From an uncultured Bacilli bacterium (GTDB lineage Bacteria; Bacillota_I; Bacilli_A; RF39; UBA660), in assembly GCA_934096275.1 (NCBI GenBank), contig CAKOLK010000002.1:62001-126000 (forward strand): a stretch of DNA of 64,000 bases. The letters are read 5' to 3'. Both the position numbers and the translations under genes were made by a program. This document shows, in pieces, positions 16,917-25,835 of the stretch (its first letter is position 1; each line of letters opens with the position of its first letter). The notes under the pieces are model-generated. The model saw only the letters and a list, made by a program, of their open reading frames with translations. It was not told the DNA's origin and did no database searches.

Positions 16917-18408
16917 AACTAGTACAGTTTTTACAATTTTTTTAGCTTTTGTTCTTGCAATTGGACTTGTTTTTGTTGATAATACTAAAGATGTTTATTA
17001 TGAAGCACAAGATGTTTATCGTGTTTATTTAGAGGGTAAGTCTATTGGACTTATTAAGTCTAAGAGTGAGTTTGAATCTTATATAAATGAAAAGCAAAAT
17101 GCTATAAAGGAACAGTATAATGTTTCTAGAGTATATGAACCTAATAATTTAAAGATCGAAAAAGAAATTACTTATAATGAGAAGATTTCTTCGATTGCTG
17201 AGGTTTATAATAAGATTTCTAATGAAAAGGCTTTTACTATTGATGGTTACATTGTCACTATAAAGAAGAAAGACAATGATTTAAAGCTTTATGTACTTAA
17301 TAAAAATGTTTTTACTGATTCAATAAATGAGACTGTTAGATCTTTTGTTGATAAGGATAAGTATGATGCTTATCTTAGGGAGCAACAACAAGATATAGTG
17401 GATGAAGGGACTATTATTGAAAATGTTTATATTGAGGATGAGATTACTATAAAAAAGGGAAGAGTTCCTGTTAATGAAAAGATATTTTATGATCATGATA
17501 GTGTTTCTGCGACAAAGGAACTTACTAAGTATTTAATATTTGGTAATTTAGATAAACAAAAGACTTATAAATGTAAGGCTAATGATACATTGGTATCTAT
17601 TGCAGAGGCTAATAAACTTAATATAAAAGAATTATTGGTTGCTAATAATGATTTATCTGGTGAGGATGCTCTTTTATATGAGGGACAAGAATTAGTTGTT
17701 AACTTGATTGAACCTCAAATTACTGTTACTGAAGTTACGCATGAGGTTGCTAAGCAAACTATTAAGTATGACACTATTGAACAAAAGGATAGCTCTATGT
17801 ATGTAGGACAATCTAAAACTGTTAAGAAGGGTGAAAATGGTGTAGAAAAGGTTACTAAGAAAGTACAAAGAAAGAATGGTTTTATAGTTAGTGCTGTTGG
17901 GGTTTCTTCTGAAGTATTAAAGGAACCTGTTGATAAGATTGTTAAAGTTGGTACTAAACGTACTACTTGGAGTGGTAGTTATATTGGTTCAATTAATTAT
18001 AGTGCACCAGATGGTTATTGGGCATGGCCTACTAAGAGTGGTTATTGTTTAACATCTAGTTATGCTGAGTATCGTTCTTATGAAAGGCATTATGCGCTTG
18101 ATATTTCGTGTACAGGTCTTGGTTCTCCAATATATGCTGCTCAAGGTGGTACTGTTACTGAAATTGCTACTGGTTATGGTAATAATACGAGTGTTGTAAG
18201 TTATGGTAATTATGTTGAAATTAATCATGGAAATGGTGTGGTAACTTTGTATGCCCATTTAAATAGTGTTAATGTTAGTGTTGGTCAAGTTGTATCTAAA
18301 AAACAAGTTATAGGAACTATGGGAAATTCAGGTTTTTCATTTGGAACGCATCTTCATTATGCTGTGTATAGAAATGGTTCTGTTGTTAACCCGTTCTCAC
18401 TTTATTAA
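16909..18408 (+). CDS. Membrane-anchored LysM-G5-M23 peptidoglycan endopeptidase
   Basis: Cell-wall hydrolase-like protein of about 499 aa. One N-terminal membrane segment (about 5-23) is followed by a long helical/beta stalk, a LysM-type segment (YKCKANDTLVSIAEANKL), a G5-like domain (VTHEVAKQTIKYDTI to VGTKRT) and a C-terminal M23 LytM domain with HYALDISC, LYAHL and GTHLHYAVY, the zinc and catalytic histidines of that family. An ATG at 16882 is possible, but it lies in dnaB without a ribosome binding site; the GTG at 16909 is behind GAGGTTGGTGA. It precedes walJ, in the place where WalK-linked genes sit in Bacillus. Confidence 0.85.
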   Translation: MNKTSTVFTIFLAFVLAIGLVFVDNTKDVYYEAQDVYRVYLEGKSIGLIKSKSEFESYINEKQNAIKEQYNVSRVYEPNNLKIEKEITYNEKISSIAEVYNKISNEKAFTIDGYIVTIKKKDNDLKLYVLNKNVFTDSINETVRSFVDKDKYDAYLREQQQDIVDEGTIIENVYIEDEITIKKGRVPVNEKIFYDHDSVSATKELTKYLIFGNLDKQKTYKCKANDTLVSIAEANKLNIKELLVANNDLSGEDALLYEGQELVVNLIEPQITVTEVTHEVAKQTIKYDTIEQKDSSMYVGQSKTVKKGENGVEKVTKKVQRKNGFIVSAVGVSSEVLKEPVDKIVKVGTKRTTWSGSYIGSINYSAPDGYWAWPTKSGYCLTSSYAEYRSYERHYALDISCTGLGSPIYAAQGGTVTEIATGYGNNTSVVSYGNYVEINHGNGVVTLYAHLNSVNVSVGQVVSKKQVIGTMGNSGFSFGTHLHYAVYRNGSVVNPFSLY

Positions 18409-19130
18409 TGAAGGTTAGAGTAATTGGAAGTGGTTCTCGTGGTAATGCTACTATTGTTGAGACTGCTTCTTGTAATATTTTAATAGATGCAGGACTAACG
18501 TATAAAAATATTTCTGAAAGATTAGGTGGAGATGTTCCTAATATCGATATTGTTGTTATTACTCATACTCATAAAGATCATATCGGAGGGCTTAAGTCTG
18601 TTTTGAAGAAGGATCCTATTGTTTATACTATGTCTGATCTTGGAAATTTGGTGTCTTATGATAAAATTAATAATGAGAGACAGTTTAGTATTGGAGATAC
18701 TTCTTTGAAATTGTTTGATTTGTCTCATGATAGTTATTGCTGTGGAATGATTATTAGTGATGGTGATAAACAGCTTGTTTATATTACTGATACTGGTTAT
18801 ATTAATAAGAATGTTTTAGAGGAAATTGGTAATAAGGATATATATATTATGGAAAGTAATCATGATGTTGATATGTTAAGGCATAGTTCTAAACCATTTT
18901 ATTTACAAATGAGAATACTTAGTGATGAAGGACATTTATCTAATGAACAAGCTCTTACTTATTTGAAAGGTCTTGTTGGTTCTAGAACTAAGTGTGTTAT
19001 ACTTGCTCATTTGTCTTTGGAAAATAATGATAGTAAGCTTGTATATGATATTATGCGTAATGGTTTGAATGATGAGATAGAAGTACTTGTTGCTAAACAG
19101 TTTGAAGCATTGGAAGAGGTAGTTATCTAA
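18408..19130 (+). CDS. walJ: WalJ/YycJ metallo-beta-lactamase-fold hydrolase
   Basis: Metallo-beta-lactamase-fold protein (240 aa) of the YycJ family, likely a 5'-3' exonuclease linked to cell-cycle and wall regulation. It starts MKVRVIGSGSRGNATIVE and has the metal motif THTHKDHIGGL near residue 50, with further conserved VYITDTGY, ESNHD and GHLSNEQA segments. The ATG overlaps the stop of the M23 gene, and its stop overlaps rlmH by one base. The walJ-rlmH pairing is typical for Bacilli, although walR/walK are not in the window. Confidence 0.88.
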   Translation: MKVRVIGSGSRGNATIVETASCNILIDAGLTYKNISERLGGDVPNIDIVVITHTHKDHIGGLKSVLKKDPIVYTMSDLGNLVSYDKINNERQFSIGDTSLKLFDLSHDSYCCGMIISDGDKQLVYITDTGYINKNVLEEIGNKDIYIMESNHDVDMLRHSSKPFYLQMRILSDEGHLSNEQALTYLKGLVGSRTKCVILAHLSLENNDSKLVYDIMRNGLNDEIEVLVAKQFEALEEVVI

Positions 19131-19585
19131 TGATAAAGATTATTTGTATTGGAAAGTTGAAGGAAAAGTATTTTAAGGATGCTGTTTCTGAGTATCTTAA
19201 AAGGCTTAGTAAGTATACTAAGATTTCTTTGATTGAAATTAATGATTTTAGTGATGTTAATGTTAAGAGTTGTTTAGCTAAGGAGAAGGAAGCTATATTA
19301 AAAAATGTTAAGGATAAAGATAATGTTGTTTTACTTGATGTTAATGGTATTGAGTATTCAAGTACTTTATTTTCTAATTTTATTAATGATGAGCTTTCTT
19401 ATAATAGTAATATTACTTTTATAATTGGATCTTCAAATGGGTTTGATGATGAAATATATAGTTTATTTAAGAAAAGAGTTTCTTTTTCTAAGATGACTTT
19501 TCCTCATCAGTTGTTTAGAATTTTATTACTTGAGCAGATTTATCGTAGTTTTAAGATAATTAATAATGAAAAGTATCATAAGTAG
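19130..19585 (+). CDS. rlmH: 23S rRNA pseudouridine-1915 N3-methyltransferase RlmH
   Basis: SPOUT-class methyltransferase (151 aa) that modifies 23S rRNA in the A-site region. Conserved parts seen: MIKIICIGKLKEKYF at the start, VVLLDVNGIEYSS, the SAM-binding knot ITFIIGSSNGFD and the ending MTFPHQLFRILLLEQIYRSF, with YH in the tail. Shares one base with walJ; a terminator follows. Confidence 0.96.
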   Translation: MIKIICIGKLKEKYFKDAVSEYLKRLSKYTKISLIEINDFSDVNVKSCLAKEKEAILKNVKDKDNVVLLDVNGIEYSSTLFSNFINDELSYNSNITFIIGSSNGFDDEIYSLFKKRVSFSKMTFPHQLFRILLLEQIYRSFKIINNEKYHK

Positions 19586-19605
19586 GTTAATTTCTACTTT
19601 TTTTC
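19580..19605 (+). terminator. Terminator of the dnaB-walJ-rlmH cluster
   Basis: AAGTAG (19580-19585), 8-base loop, CTACTT and following Ts; overlaps the rlmH stop. Confidence 0.65.
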
Positions 19606-19626
19606 ATATAATTAAATGGTGATATT

Positions 19627-20901
19627 GTGGAAATTGTTAATAAACTTATTTGGGCTGTTGCAGTTTCTTTTCTTTTTTTATCTAGTATTTATTTTACGTT
19701 TAAACTTAAGTTTGTTCAGCTTAAATTATTTAAAGTGTTGTCTTGTCTTAAAACAGAGAAGAGTCATAATGATATTAGTGCAAAGGATAGTTTAATTATG
19801 TCTTTGTCTTCGAAAATAGGAGTTGGTTCTTTAGCGGGTATTGCTTTTGCTATTTATTATGGAGGGTTAGGATCAGTTTTTTGGATATGGATCATTACAT
19901 TTTTAACTTCTATTAATTGTTTTGTGGAGAACATTTTGTCAACTATATATAAAAAAGTTGACAATAATGGGTGTCAAGGAGGACCTTTTTATTATATTAA
20001 ATATGGTCTTAAAAAGAAGACGCTTGCCTTTTTATATGCTATTTTGTCTATTGTTTCTTATTCGACTGGGTTTTTAGCGATACAAAACAATACTATGGTT
20101 TCTTTGATTGGAGATATGTATAATATAAATATTGTAGTAGTTTCTTTTATTATAACAATATTGTCTTGTTTTGTTTTTTTAAAGGGAATTAAGACTGTTT
20201 CTAATCTTTGTAATAAGATTTTTCCAATTATGATGTTTATGTATTTATTTATTGGTTTGATAGTGTTTGTGAAAAATATTTCTTTTATTCCGGAGTTGTT
20301 TTTAAATATTTTTTATAGTGCGTTTGATGTTAAATCAATATCCGGTGGTTTTTTATATGTGATGCTTATTGGTATCCAAAAGGGTATTTTTCAGACTGAG
20401 GCTGGTGTTGGTACTAGTGCGATGATAAGTGGAACTAGTAGTAATACTGATTTTATTAAACAAGGAAATACTGGTATTGTTTCTACTTATTTTATAGGTT
20501 TTATAGTTTCTTTTGTTACGACTTTAATTATTGCCACTAGCGACTATGGAGTGTTTTCTTCGATGAATGGAATTGAACTTACTAAGTATGCTTTTAATTA
20601 TCATTTTGGTTATATTGGAGATGTTTTATTGCTTATTATTTTAGTTTTATTTGCCTTTTCTACGATTATAACTGTATATTATTATGCTCTTAGTAATTTA
20701 AAAGGACTTACTAACAAAAAATTGTTAATAAATATTCTTAAGATTGTTACAGTTTTGTCTTTGTTTGTAGGAGGCATTGTTTCATCTTATATTGTTTGGA
20801 GAACTATTGATATTTTTGTGGGATTGCTTACTATTATAAATACTTATTCTATATTTATGCTTAGGGATGTTGTGGTTAAGAAGGTTAGGTCTAGTAATTA
20901 G
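19627..20901 (+). CDS. Sodium:alanine/glycine symporter (AGCS family)
   Basis: Multi-pass transporter (424 aa, about ten membrane helices) of the alanine-or-glycine:cation symporter family. Family segments include LSSKIGVGSLAGIAFAIYYG, the GCQGGPFYYIKYGLKKK loop and QTEAGVGTSAMIS. The length is a little shorter than most members (about 450-500 aa). GTG start behind GGTGATATT. Substrate specificity cannot be read. Stands alone between rlmH and ung. Confidence 0.88.
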   Translation: MEIVNKLIWAVAVSFLFLSSIYFTFKLKFVQLKLFKVLSCLKTEKSHNDISAKDSLIMSLSSKIGVGSLAGIAFAIYYGGLGSVFWIWIITFLTSINCFVENILSTIYKKVDNNGCQGGPFYYIKYGLKKKTLAFLYAILSIVSYSTGFLAIQNNTMVSLIGDMYNINIVVVSFIITILSCFVFLKGIKTVSNLCNKIFPIMMFMYLFIGLIVFVKNISFIPELFLNIFYSAFDVKSISGGFLYVMLIGIQKGIFQTEAGVGTSAMISGTSSNTDFIKQGNTGIVSTYFIGFIVSFVTTLIIATSDYGVFSSMNGIELTKYAFNYHFGYIGDVLLLIILVLFAFSTIITVYYYALSNLKGLTNKKLLINILKIVTVLSLFVGGIVSSYIVWRTIDIFVGLLTIINTYSIFMLRDVVVKKVRSSN

Positions 20902-20938
20902 TTGTTTTTTGTTGTAAAATATTTTTGGAGGTAGTATT

Positions 20939-21601
20939 ATGCTTAATAAAAAGTGGGATGTTGTTCTTTGTGATGAGTTTTCTAAACCGTATTTTAAAAA
21001 GTTAGTTAGTGATATACGCAATGAATATAGAATACATACTGTTTATCCAAAAGCTGATGATGTTTTTAATGCTTTTAAATATACTGATTATGATCAAGTA
21101 AAGGTTGTTATTTTAGGGCAAGATCCTTATCATGGAGAGGGTGAGGCTATGGGACTTTCTTTTTCTGTTAATGATGGAATTAGAAAGCCACCTTCACTTT
21201 TAAATATTTATAAGGAATTGCATGATGATTTAGGTTATGAAGTTGCAGAGAGTGGTAATTTGTCTAAATGGGCGAAGCAAGGTGTTTTTCTTTTAAATAG
21301 TATCCTTACTGTTGAAAAGGATAGTCCTTTGTCTCATAAAAAGTATAATTGGGAATTATTTACTGATGCAGTTATACAAAAGATTAATGAACGTGATGTA
21401 CCTGTTGTGTTTATTTTATGGGGTAGTTATGCAAGAAGTAAGAAGAAGTTTATTACTAATCCTAATCATTTGATACTTGAATCTGTACATCCTTCGCCAT
21501 TTTCTTGTTATAATGGTTTTTTTGGAAGTAGACCGTTTTCTAAAGCTAATGAGTTTTTGATATCAAAAAAAATTAGTCCAATAGATTTTTCTATAGACTA
21601 A
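20939..21601 (+). CDS. ung: Uracil-DNA glycosylase
   Basis: Family 1 glycosylase (220 aa) that removes uracil from DNA. The catalytic loop GQDPYHG (60-66), the LNSILTVE segment and the HPSPFS motif near the C-terminus are present. GGAGG before the ATG. It is convergent with the next gene; the stop codons overlap. Confidence 0.96.
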   Translation: MLNKKWDVVLCDEFSKPYFKKLVSDIRNEYRIHTVYPKADDVFNAFKYTDYDQVKVVILGQDPYHGEGEAMGLSFSVNDGIRKPPSLLNIYKELHDDLGYEVAESGNLSKWAKQGVFLLNSILTVEKDSPLSHKKYNWELFTDAVIQKINERDVPVVFILWGSYARSKKKFITNPNHLILESVHPSPFSCYNGFFGSRPFSKANEFLISKKISPIDFSID

Positions 21602-22098
21602 TTTTTTAATATTTCATAATCATCTATTTTTCTAAGTTTAAATGATTTGTATTGAGTGAATTTTAGTATTTTATATATTAAGTTCATAGGTTTTTTTAAG
21701 AATATTTCATTGTAATTTATTACGTTTGCGTTATAGTAATCTTTTAATCCTTCGATGTCATCATCAATTTCATTTAGTTTTATTATTTCTTTTTTAAATT
21801 TTTTATTTTTTTTAGGATTTTCTAACAAGTATTTGTTAATATCCCATCTTATGTTAAATAGGTTGTCCTCTTTTTCATGAATTGTTTCTTCTTCATTATA
21901 TGTGAATTTGTTTAATTCTTCATCATTTATATCTTTTATTACTTCTTTTATTATTTCATTTTTTTCTTTTAAATGGTTTTCTAAGTTGTCTTCGCAAGTT
22001 ATTATTGCATTTTCAAGGTCTTCTAATTTTTTATATTTTATAAATACTATTGCTAGTAGTGCTAGTATAATTGTTATTATAATAATTATATATATCAT
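21598..22098 (-). CDS. LemA-like membrane protein
   Basis: Protein of 166 aa with a single N-terminal membrane segment (about 2-20) and a mostly helical, charged body. The C-terminal pattern DYYNANVINYNEIFLKKPMN, with an aromatic FTQYKSFKL following, is reminiscent of LemA proteins (YNxxVxxYN...P.N). No catalytic motif; function unknown. It converges with ung with a 4-base overlap and has GGTGATAAA before its ATG. Confidence 0.55.
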   Translation of the reverse strand: MIYIIIIITIILALLAIVFIKYKKLEDLENAIITCEDNLENHLKEKNEIIKEVIKDINDEELNKFTYNEEETIHEKEDNLFNIRWDINKYLLENPKKNKKFKKEIIKLNEIDDDIEGLKDYYNANVINYNEIFLKKPMNLIYKILKFTQYKSFKLRKIDDYEILKN

Positions 22099-22155
22099 TT
22101 TATCACCAATCCTATAAAAAGATTATATCATATTTTTTAGTATTATTTACATTAA

Positions 22156-22188
22156 TTTTAAAAAGAAACTTTATTTGTAGTTTCTTTT
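22156..22188 (-). terminator. Terminator of gerQ
   Basis: AAAAGAAACT (22161-22170) pairs with AGTTTCTTTT (22179-22188), loop of 8; on the minus strand the stem is followed by Ts, and on the plus strand also by a T-rich stretch. Confidence 0.65.
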
Positions 22189-22196
22189 GTTTTTAA

Positions 22197-22526
22197 TTAG
22201 ATTACTTTGTAGTTTATTTCTTCATCAAATACAATGAAGTCAACGTATATTGATAGAAGTAAATACCATTTGCCAGTTTTTGGATCACTTATTACAACAT
22301 GATCTCTTGCTGCTTGTTCTACGACTCCGGTGAATATTCTATCTCTATATTCGTTTGAATCTGGAAAAGTCATATAGATACTTGCAACTTTTCCTTTGTT
22401 TAATCTTAAGATGTTTTCTACATATGATTGTTCCATTGGAAGATCTTCGCTTATTCCTGTTGGAATTGTGTTTAGATTTTGATTTGGGTTGGTATTAAAA
22501 CCAGGATTATAATAACTATTATTCAT
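22197..22526 (-). CDS. gerQ: Spore coat/germination protein GerQ
   Basis: Homologue of GerQ (YwdL), a spore coat protein cross-linked by transglutaminase and needed for activity of the cortex-lytic enzyme CwlJ during germination. The 109 aa start with an Asn/Pro/Tyr-rich region, followed by the conserved domain: LPMEQSYVENILRLNKGK, ASIYMTFPDS, EQAARDHVVISDPKTGKWYL and a final FDEEINY. The gene is on the minus strand with its own terminator, next to pduL. Confidence 0.9.
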   Translation of the reverse strand: MNNSYYNPGFNTNPNQNLNTIPTGISEDLPMEQSYVENILRLNKGKVASIYMTFPDSNEYRDRIFTGVVEQAARDHVVISDPKTGKWYLLLSIYVDFIVFDEEINYKVI

Positions 22527-22612
22527 TTTATCACCACTTAATTGTATGTTTTATTTTTTTATATAGTACTTTATTTTTATTTATGATACAATTAATCTAT
22601 GGAGATGATATT

Positions 22613-23179
22613 TTGAAAGTTAAAGTAGGTGTTTCGAATAGACATGTTCATTTGTCAAGGTTTGATTATGATTTGTTATTTGATACAGAAATGGAATGTG
22701 AAAGAGAACTTTCTCAAGTTGGTGAGTATAAGTCTAATAAAAGGGTTTGTTTAAAGACTGATAAAGGTGTAATTTGTGACGTTGCTGTTCTTGGACCTTG
22801 TAGAGATTATACTCAAGTTGAAATTAGTAAAACTGATGCTTACTTTTTTGGGATTTCTCCGGAGGTAAGAAGTTCTGGTGATGTTTCTTGTGGTGAATAT
22901 ATTACAATAGTGGGAGAAAAAGGTGAAATAATTCGTGATTGTTGTATTATTGCCACACGTCATATTCATATTTCTCATGAAGACAGAGTTAAGTATGGTT
23001 TGCATGATGATTTATATAGTGTTAAGGTTGATGGGGTAAAACCAGGTATACTAGGTGATGTTCATATTAAGGAACTTGATAATGGATATTTTGAACTTCA
23101 TTTGGATAGGGATGATGCTAATGCATTTATGCTTAAGAATGGAGATCTTGTTGAAATAATTGATAATATAAAAAAATAA
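22613..23179 (+). CDS. pduL: PduL-type phosphate acyltransferase
   Basis: Phosphotransacylase (about 188 aa) interconverting acyl-CoA and acyl-phosphate, unrelated to Pta. It has the two metal-binding His motifs of PduL: VGVSNRHVHLS near the start and IATRHIHISHEDR in the second half, plus VAVLGPCRDYTQVEIS. An ATG exists at 22583, but GGAGATGA at 22601-22608 and the family's short N-terminus point to the TTG at 22613. No microcompartment shell genes or encapsulation-peptide extension are seen, so it is probably a cytosolic housekeeping enzyme for acetate formation. Confidence 0.88.
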   Translation: MKVKVGVSNRHVHLSRFDYDLLFDTEMECERELSQVGEYKSNKRVCLKTDKGVICDVAVLGPCRDYTQVEISKTDAYFFGISPEVRSSGDVSCGEYITIVGEKGEIIRDCCIIATRHIHISHEDRVKYGLHDDLYSVKVDGVKPGILGDVHIKELDNGYFELHLDRDDANAFMLKNGDLVEIIDNIKK

Positions 23180-23198
23180 TCGCTTGGATTATTTTTTT
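23171..23198. terminator. Bidirectional terminator between pduL and the small minus-strand gene
   Basis: AAAAAATAATC (23171-23181), loop GCTTG, GATTATTTTTTT (23187-23198). Confidence 0.8.
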
Positions 23199-23380
23199 CT
23201 TTTTTGTCTATAGATTTCAAGGCGATCTAGGGTTTGTTCAGTTGGATTTTCCCATTCTTCGCAAGTTATGTTTGCATCATATAGTTCGCTTTCGTTTAAT
23301 AGTCCTAAATCGTTCATTAAATAATATAGGTATTCTTGATTGATATCAATCGCGTTTTTCTTCATTTTCATTCTTATCAT
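23189..23380 (-). CDS. Small hypothetical protein downstream of PBP1
   Basis: Unrecognised 63-aa, charged protein (MIRMKMKKNAIDINQEYLYY...). It overlaps the 3' end of the PBP gene by 35 bases in another frame. AAGGAG on the minus strand (plus-strand CTCCTT at 23387-23392), 6 bases before the ATG at 23380, is a good ribosome binding site and argues for a real gene translated in the same transcript. No membrane segment or known motif. A frame start further upstream (23407) is possible but less well placed. Confidence 0.55.
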   Translation of the reverse strand: MIRMKMKKNAIDINQEYLYYLMNDLGLLNESELYDANITCEEWENPTEQTLDRLEIYRQKRKK

Positions 23381-25301
23381 TGGTTTCTCCTTTTGGTTCT
23401 GTACCATTTATATAGTACAATATTTTTTTGTGTTTACTGTTTTGATCTGCGGGTTCTCCAGTTATGGGGTCTACTAGTACTCCGATTACTGTTTTTGGTA
23501 TTTTATACCATGTGCTTTCTTTGTCTTTTAAGTATGTTTCCATGGCATATGACCATGATTTTTTATTATCTGCTACTATTTTGTTTGATATGTTTTTGTT
23601 GTCATCATATCCTGTCCAAGATACCAGTACGTAGTCTTTTGTGTAACCTATTATCCATGAGTCTGTATCAGTGCTTCCACTTTTTAAGGCATATTTTTTT
23701 GTTAGGTCTGGTATCATACTATAACAAGTTGGATAAGTGTAGTCTACTAATTCTTTGTCGTATGATCCTGTTAATAGTTCGCTTATTATGAATGTAATCG
23801 CAGGGTCTAAAATTTGTTCTTCTTTGTACTTTTTTTCATATAAAACATTGCCATTTATGTCTTCGATTTTTTCTATGAAGTGTGGTGTTATTTTTTTGCC
23901 TTCATTAGCAAGTGTTGAATATGCTGTTGCTAGACTTAATGGACTGGTTTCAAATGTTCCTAGTGGAATTGATGGTAATTCTTTTATTTGTTCTTCTATT
24001 CCTACTTTTTTAAGTGTTTCTACTAATTCGTCTTGTCCTAGGAAAAGGTGTGTTTTTACTGCGAATATGTTGTCAGAATATGCTAGCGCCGCTGCTAGAG
24101 TTATTTCTTTTCCTGCATATATATTACCATAGTTTTTTGGAGAATAAGTTTTGTTATTGTCGAAGTTGAATGTTGTTTCATTACTTAAGAATTTTGTTGT
24201 TGAAGTAAATCCTTTTTCTATTGCTCTATAGTATAAGAATGGTTTTACTGTTGAACCTGGTTGTCTTTTTGCTTGTGTTGCACGATTGTATTGTGAGTAT
24301 CCATAGTCTATTCCTCCGATTAATCCTAGTACTCCGCCGGTTTTTGAGTCCATCATGACTTTTGCTGTTTGAGAGTTTTTTTCGGTTATTTTTGTATTTG
24401 ATTCTTCGAGTGCTTTTTGAGCATTTATATCGAGTGATGTGTATATTTTTATTCCTTTTGTTTCTAAATAGCTTTTTGGTATTTCTTTTAGGTTATATAG
24501 TTCTTCCATGGTTGCATCGTAGTAATATAGTAGGGAGGTTAGATTGTCTTTATTGTTGTTTTTTGCTATTTCTATTTTTTCATTTTTGGCTCTTTGATAT
24601 TCTTCTTTTGATATGTATTTATTTTTATACATTCTTTCTAATACTAGTTCTTGTCTTTTTTTTGATTTTTTAAAGTTGTCTTTTGGTGAGTAGTTTGCTG
24701 GTGAGTTTGGTATTCCTGCAAGCATTGCTGCTTGTGCTAATGTTAAGTCTTTTACATCTTTATCAAAGTAGTATTTGCTAGCATTTGCTATTCCATACAT
24801 TCCGTGGCCGTAGTTGATTGTGTTTAGGTAGCCTTCTAGTATTTCATCTTTTGTGTAATGGGTTTCTAGTTCGAATGTTATCCACATTTCTTTCCATTTT
24901 CTTTTCCAACTTTTTGAGAAGTCTAGAAATAGATTTTTTGCATATTGTTGTGTTATAGTGGATGCTCCTTGAACTATTTGTTTTTGTTTTATGTTTTCTA
25001 ACATGGCTTTTGTTATTCTTAGATAGTCAAATCCTTTATGTTTATAAAAGTTTTTATCTTCGACTGATATGGTTGCTTCTTTTATATATGTTCCCATTTC
25101 ATTTAAGTTTATCCATTCTTCATTGCCATTTCCTTGGAATACTAGTTGTTGTTTATTATCATATAGGTAGAATTTGTTTGCGCTTTTTATATCTAGTTTT
25201 GGTGTTATAATGGCATATATGTATCCAAATATGTTACATATTACGAAGAATAGAATAATATATATAAATATTTTTAATGTTATTTTTGTTATTTTTTTCA
25301 T
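23346..25301 (-). CDS. Class A penicillin-binding protein (transglycosylase/transpeptidase)
   Basis: Bifunctional peptidoglycan synthase (651 aa) of the PBP1A family. N-terminal membrane anchor (about 8-30), GT51 glycosyltransferase domain with catalytic Glu81 in EDKNFYKHKG and GASTITQQYAKNL, and a transpeptidase domain with the acyl-acceptor motif STVK (350-353), SDN (409-411) and KSGSTDTDSW (540 onward), the KTG-box equivalent. AGGTGA precedes the start. It polymerises glycan chains and cross-links stem peptides outside the membrane. Confidence 0.94.
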   Translation of the reverse strand: MKKITKITLKIFIYIILFFVICNIFGYIYAIITPKLDIKSANKFYLYDNKQQLVFQGNGNEEWINLNEMGTYIKEATISVEDKNFYKHKGFDYLRITKAMLENIKQKQIVQGASTITQQYAKNLFLDFSKSWKRKWKEMWITFELETHYTKDEILEGYLNTINYGHGMYGIANASKYYFDKDVKDLTLAQAAMLAGIPNSPANYSPKDNFKKSKKRQELVLERMYKNKYISKEEYQRAKNEKIEIAKNNNKDNLTSLLYYYDATMEELYNLKEIPKSYLETKGIKIYTSLDINAQKALEESNTKITEKNSQTAKVMMDSKTGGVLGLIGGIDYGYSQYNRATQAKRQPGSTVKPFLYYRAIEKGFTSTTKFLSNETTFNFDNNKTYSPKNYGNIYAGKEITLAAALAYSDNIFAVKTHLFLGQDELVETLKKVGIEEQIKELPSIPLGTFETSPLSLATAYSTLANEGKKITPHFIEKIEDINGNVLYEKKYKEEQILDPAITFIISELLTGSYDKELVDYTYPTCYSMIPDLTKKYALKSGSTDTDSWIIGYTKDYVLVSWTGYDDNKNISNKIVADNKKSWSYAMETYLKDKESTWYKIPKTVIGVLVDPITGEPADQNSKHKKILYYINGTEPKGETNDKNENEEKRD

Positions 25302-25399
25302 TTTTTCACCTATTTTCTCTTTAATAGTTTGAAAAAATCTATGAAAAATATGTACTTTTTAATAAATTAATATTATAATCTTATCGAAAAGAGGTTTTT

Positions 25400-25750
25400 A
25401 TGGATAAAATTAATGTATATATATGTGTAAATGATTATAAAATAAGTACTGTTGGTACAATTTCTGATGGTGTTATTAGTTGTTTTAAGGATTCTTTGAA
25501 GATTGATTATGATATTAACAAGAAATTGTTAATAAAAGAAGATTCTTGTTATGTTATAACTATTGATTTTGAAAAGTGTGAGATGAATGTTAGTTTAAAA
25601 GAGTTTGATGGATGTTTTATTAACAATATAGTGTTGAAAAGTTATTCTTGTTTTGATAATAGAATAGAAATTGAGTATTTGATTGATGAAAAATTGTATA
25701 ATTTATTAATTATGTATAAAACTTGTAAAAAATGCTTGCAAAATAATTAA
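25400..25750 (+). CDS. Hypothetical protein, possibly DUF1934/YwiB-like
   Basis: 116-aa protein with a predicted all-beta outline (alternating strands, VYICVNDYKIS onward, ending IEIEYLIDEKLYNLLIMYK). Bacilli often carry a DUF1934 (YwiB) gene near rpoE, and the strand pattern would fit that small barrel, but similarity by eye is weak, so no symbol is given. AAGAGG precedes the ATG. Confidence 0.5.
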   Translation: MDKINVYICVNDYKISTVGTISDGVISCFKDSLKIDYDINKKLLIKEDSCYVITIDFEKCEMNVSLKEFDGCFINNIVLKSYSCFDNRIEIEYLIDEKLYNLLIMYKTCKKCLQNN

Positions 25751-25764
25751 TTTTAATGTATAAA
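25736..25764 (+). promoter_or_regulatory. Promoter of rpoE
   Basis: TTGCAA (25736-25741) and TATAAA (25759-25764) with 17-base spacing; it begins in the last codons of the preceding gene. Confidence 0.6.
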
Positions 25765-25835
25765 TATGTAGTGGATGCACATGAGTGTTAAATACATATA
25801 ATATTTTGAATAATAATTTGAAAGGATGTATCGAT

